From positions 1 through 7,178 of the forward strand of contig JAAZAQ010000017.1 in NCBI GenBank assembly GCA_012514225.1: DNA of 7,178 nt, read 5' to 3'. Below the pieces are notes generated by a model, which did no database searches, was not told where the DNA came from, and saw only the letters and a program-made list of their open reading frames with translations. The translations under genes were made by a program, and so were the position numbers. Position 1 is the stretch's first letter, and each line of letters starts with the position of its first letter. Source of the DNA: Clostridiales bacterium (GTDB taxonomy: Bacteria; Bacillota; Clostridia; Christensenellales; Aristaeellaceae). Below are positions 5,452-7,178 of this stretch, piece by piece.

Positions 5452-7178
5452 TTACTTGATGCCGAAGACGCCCAGGATGCCGCGGGTGATGGTGCGGCCC
5501 ACCGAATACCCGGCGCCCGAGGCGGTGGAGCGGGTGAAGCTTTCCAGCATCCGCTCGCCCAGGCCCTTGACGGTCTTTTGCACCTTGGGCTGGGGCGCGG
5601 GCTTCTCCTGCACGGCGGGCACCTGCTGTTGAGGCTCGTAGCGGCCGGTCTGCGGGTTGTAGACCAGGACCGGCGGGGGCGCCTGGTCGACTTTGCGCGC
5701 CTGCTGGGGCACGGGGTAGGCAGGCACAGGCGCCGTTTCCGCGGGCAGGGGCGGCTGGTAGGCGGTGGGCTGCATCTCGCGCTCCACGTACTGGCCGGTC
5801 GCCGGGTCAAAGACCTTCATGCTGTTGCGCTGGGGCTGGGGCGCGGGCTGCGCGGCCGGGCCGACGCTGCCCAGGATTTCCTCCGCCAGCACCCGGGCCG
5901 TGCCCGCGACGCCCTGGGAGGAGAACTTGGCCGCCAGCATCTCGTAGGCGCTCTTGCGGTCGAACATCTGGGTGTACTTGTCCTTCAGCTCGCTCGTCTC
6001 AATCAGCGTGCTGCGCAGGGAGTCGGAGATGGCGCCGATGGCGGACTGGGGCGGCAGGATGACGGCCCGCTGGGTGACGGAGGGGGCGCCGTCCTCATCC
6101 AGGAAGGAGAGGAGGGCCTCGCCGGTCTGCAGCTGGGTGATGGCCTGCTCGGTGTCGAAGTCCGGGTTGGGCCGGAAGGTCTGGGCAACGGTGCGGATGA
6201 CTTTCTGCTCCAGCGGCGTGAAGGCGCGCAGCGCGTGCTGCACCCGGGCCGCCAACTGGGAGAGGACGGTGGAAGGCACGTCGGTGGGGTTCTGGGTGAT
6301 GAAGAATACGCCCACGCCCTTGGAACGGATGAGGCGAATGGTCAGTTCGATCTTGTCCATCAGTTCGCGCGGGCAGTCCACGAACAGCAGGTGCGCCTCG
6401 TCGAAGAAGAAGACCATGCGGGGCAGCTCGCTGTCGCCCTGCTCCGGCAGCAGCTCGTACAGCTCCGCCAGCATCCACAGCATGAACACGGAATACATGT
6501 TGGGGCGCAGGAAGAGCTTGTCCGCGGCCAGGATGTTGATCATGCCGTTGCCGTTCTCGTCGCGCACCAGCCAGTCGGACAGGTCCAGGCCCGGCTCGCC
6601 GAAGAAGAGGTTGCCGCCCTGGTCTTCCAGCACCGCGATGGCGCGCTGGATGGCGCCCACGGAGGCCTTGGCGATGTTGCCGTAGCGCAGGGTGTACTCG
6701 TCCGCGCGGTCGCCGGCGTAGGTCAGCATGGCGCGCAGGTCCTTCAGGTCGATGAGCAGCAGCCCCTCGTCGTCGGCGATGCGGAAGACGATGTGCAAAA
6801 CCCCCGACTGGGTGGCGTTAAGCTGCAGCATGCGGGAAAGCAGCAACGGGCCCATCTCGGACACGGTGGTGCGCACCGGGTGGCCGGATACGCCGTACAC
6901 GTCCCAGAGGGTGACGGGGTTGGCGCGGGGCGTGAAGTCCTTCAGCCCCACCGTCTCCATGCGCTGGCGGATTCTCTCGTTCATTTCCCCGGGCTTGGCA
7001 AGGCCGGCCAGGTCTCCCTTGACGTCGGCCATGAACACCGGCACGCCCAGCTGGGAAAAAGCCTCGGCCATGACCTGCAGGGTGACGGTTTTCCCGGTGC
7101 CGGTGGCGCCGGAGATCAACCCGTGGCGGTTGGCCATCTGGGGCAGCATGACGACGGGCGATCCCGCGCTGCTCCCCA
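5452..7178 (-). CDS. HerA/YjgR-like P-loop ATPase (DUF853 family), 5' end cut by window
   Basis: A cytoplasmic P-loop ATPase close to E. coli YjgR and in the broader HerA-FtsK group of DNA-translocating ATPases. The cellular role of YjgR-type proteins is not established. Positions count from M at 7147-7149. Walker A is GATGTGKT (14-21), followed by FMADVKGDL (39-47); Walker B is [11 protein letters not shown] (246-256) with D250 and E251; FITQNP (283-288) and a likely arginine finger R275 follow. The core ends near 425. A Pro/Gln-rich linker (about 431-525) holds a duplicated short motif, and a conserved tail, TRGILG (555-560), resembles the YjgR end. The frame stays open to 7178 and the family has residues before the [10 protein letters not shown] block, with no ribosome binding site at that ATG. 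The true start is therefore outside the window. Confidence 0.92.
   Translation of the reverse strand, partial: GSSAGSPVVMLPQMANRHGLISGATGTGKTVTLQVMAEAFSQLGVPVFMADVKGDLAGLAKPGEMNERIRQRMETVGLKDFTPRANPVTLWDVYGVSGHPVRTTVSEMGPLLLSRMLQLNATQSGVLHIVFRIADDEGLLLIDLKDLRAMLTYAGDRADEYTLRYGNIAKASVGAIQRAIAVLEDQGGNLFFGEPGLDLSDWLVRDENGNGMINILAADKLFLRPNMYSVFMLWMLAELYELLPEQGDSELPRMVFFFDEAHLLFVDCPRELMDKIELTIRLIRSKGVGVFFITQNPTDVPSTVLSQLAARVQHALRAFTPLEQKVIRTVAQTFRPNPDFDTEQAITQLQTGEALLSFLDEDGAPSVTQRAVILPPQSAIGAISDSLRSTLIETSELKDKYTQMFDRKSAYEMLAAKFSSQGVAGTARVLAEEILGSVGPAAQPAPQPQRNSMKVFDPATGQYVEREMQPTAYQPPLPAETAPVPAYPVPQQARKVDQAPPPVLVYNPQTGRYEPQQQVPAVQEKPAPQPKVQKTVKGLGERMLESFTRSTASGAGYSVGRTITRGILGVFGIK
5632..5814 (-). 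repeat. Duplicated 11-residue motif in the ATPase linker
   Basis: Residues 446-456 ([11 protein letters not shown], bases 5782-5814) and 496-506 ([11 protein letters not shown], bases 5632-5664) share the pattern V-[FY]-[DN]-P-x-T-G-x-Y. They start exactly 50 residues apart within a Pro/Gln-rich, probably unfolded linker. The DNA copies are only partly alike, so the duplication is old or kept by selection on the protein. A role as a binding motif is inference. Confidence 0.7.

Noticed and set aside
2938..5632. Two long plus-strand open frames (2938-4281 and 4031-5632) opposite sdaAB, sdaAA and pfkA
   Set aside because: They are antisense to three confidently recognised genes, rich in Gly, Ala, Arg, His and Val as expected from reading GC-rich DNA in the wrong frame, overlap each other, and show no family motif.
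5954..6685. Plus-strand frame of 243 residues opposite the ATPase gene
   Set aside because: Ser/Arg-rich antisense shadow of the conserved Walker-motif gene.
1..7178. CRISPR array, tRNA or rRNA gene, insertion sequence, or a defence or toxin-antitoxin system
   Set aside because: No regularly spaced repeats, transposase motifs, paired terminal repeats or tRNA-like cloverleaf were seen. The HerA-like ATPase is of the YjgR type and has no visible nuclease or defence partner within the window.

Overview
The window is a visibly GC-rich stretch of bacterial chromosome carrying six genes in ordinary metabolism and transport, with no mobile element, CRISPR array or RNA gene that I can see. It looks like an anaerobic, high-GC member of the Firmicutes (Clostridia). 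The reasons are the two-subunit iron-sulfur L-serine dehydratase (SdaAB + SdaAA), strong AGGAGG-type ribosome binding sites, frequent TTG and GTG starts, and a phosphofructokinase of a type I associate with Clostridia. I cannot fix the genus.

Layout. The left half reads on the plus strand: a two-domain ChrA-type transporter (99-1268), a 206-base gap with hairpins and two promoter-like elements (1269-1474), then the branched-chain amino acid exporter pair azlC (1475-2173) and azlD (2170-2487), which overlap by 4 bases. The right half reads on the minus strand. From right to left it holds a HerA/YjgR-like P-loop ATPase cut off by the window edge (5452-7178), pfkA (4325-5398), and the serine dehydratase operon sdaAB (3529-4191) then sdaAA (2617-3519). 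The two halves converge at 2488-2616, where hairpins probably end transcription from both sides.

Control signals. A strong hairpin with a short U-rich tail lies after pfkA (4285-4303), followed by a good promoter for the sda operon (-35 at 4247-4252, -10 at 4224-4229, 17-base spacing), so sda and pfkA look like separate transcription units. A 25-base GC hairpin (5422-5446) lies between the ATPase gene and pfkA and leaves almost no room for a promoter after it. Four of the five plausible non-edge starts that are not ATG matter for annotation: chrA and azlD start with GTG, azlC and sdaAB with TTG.

How the genes fit together. PfkA commits sugar carbon to glycolysis and SdaAB/SdaAA turns L-serine into pyruvate and ammonia, so both feed the pyruvate pool. 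AzlCD exports branched-chain amino acids, whose synthesis starts from pyruvate. This link is only inference; the opposite strands and separate promoters do not show co-regulation. I found no convincing undescribed system. The best second-look items are the Asn in the phosphofructokinase GGDG motif, the duplicated motif in the ATPase linker, the azlC leader and the hairpin in front of pfkA.
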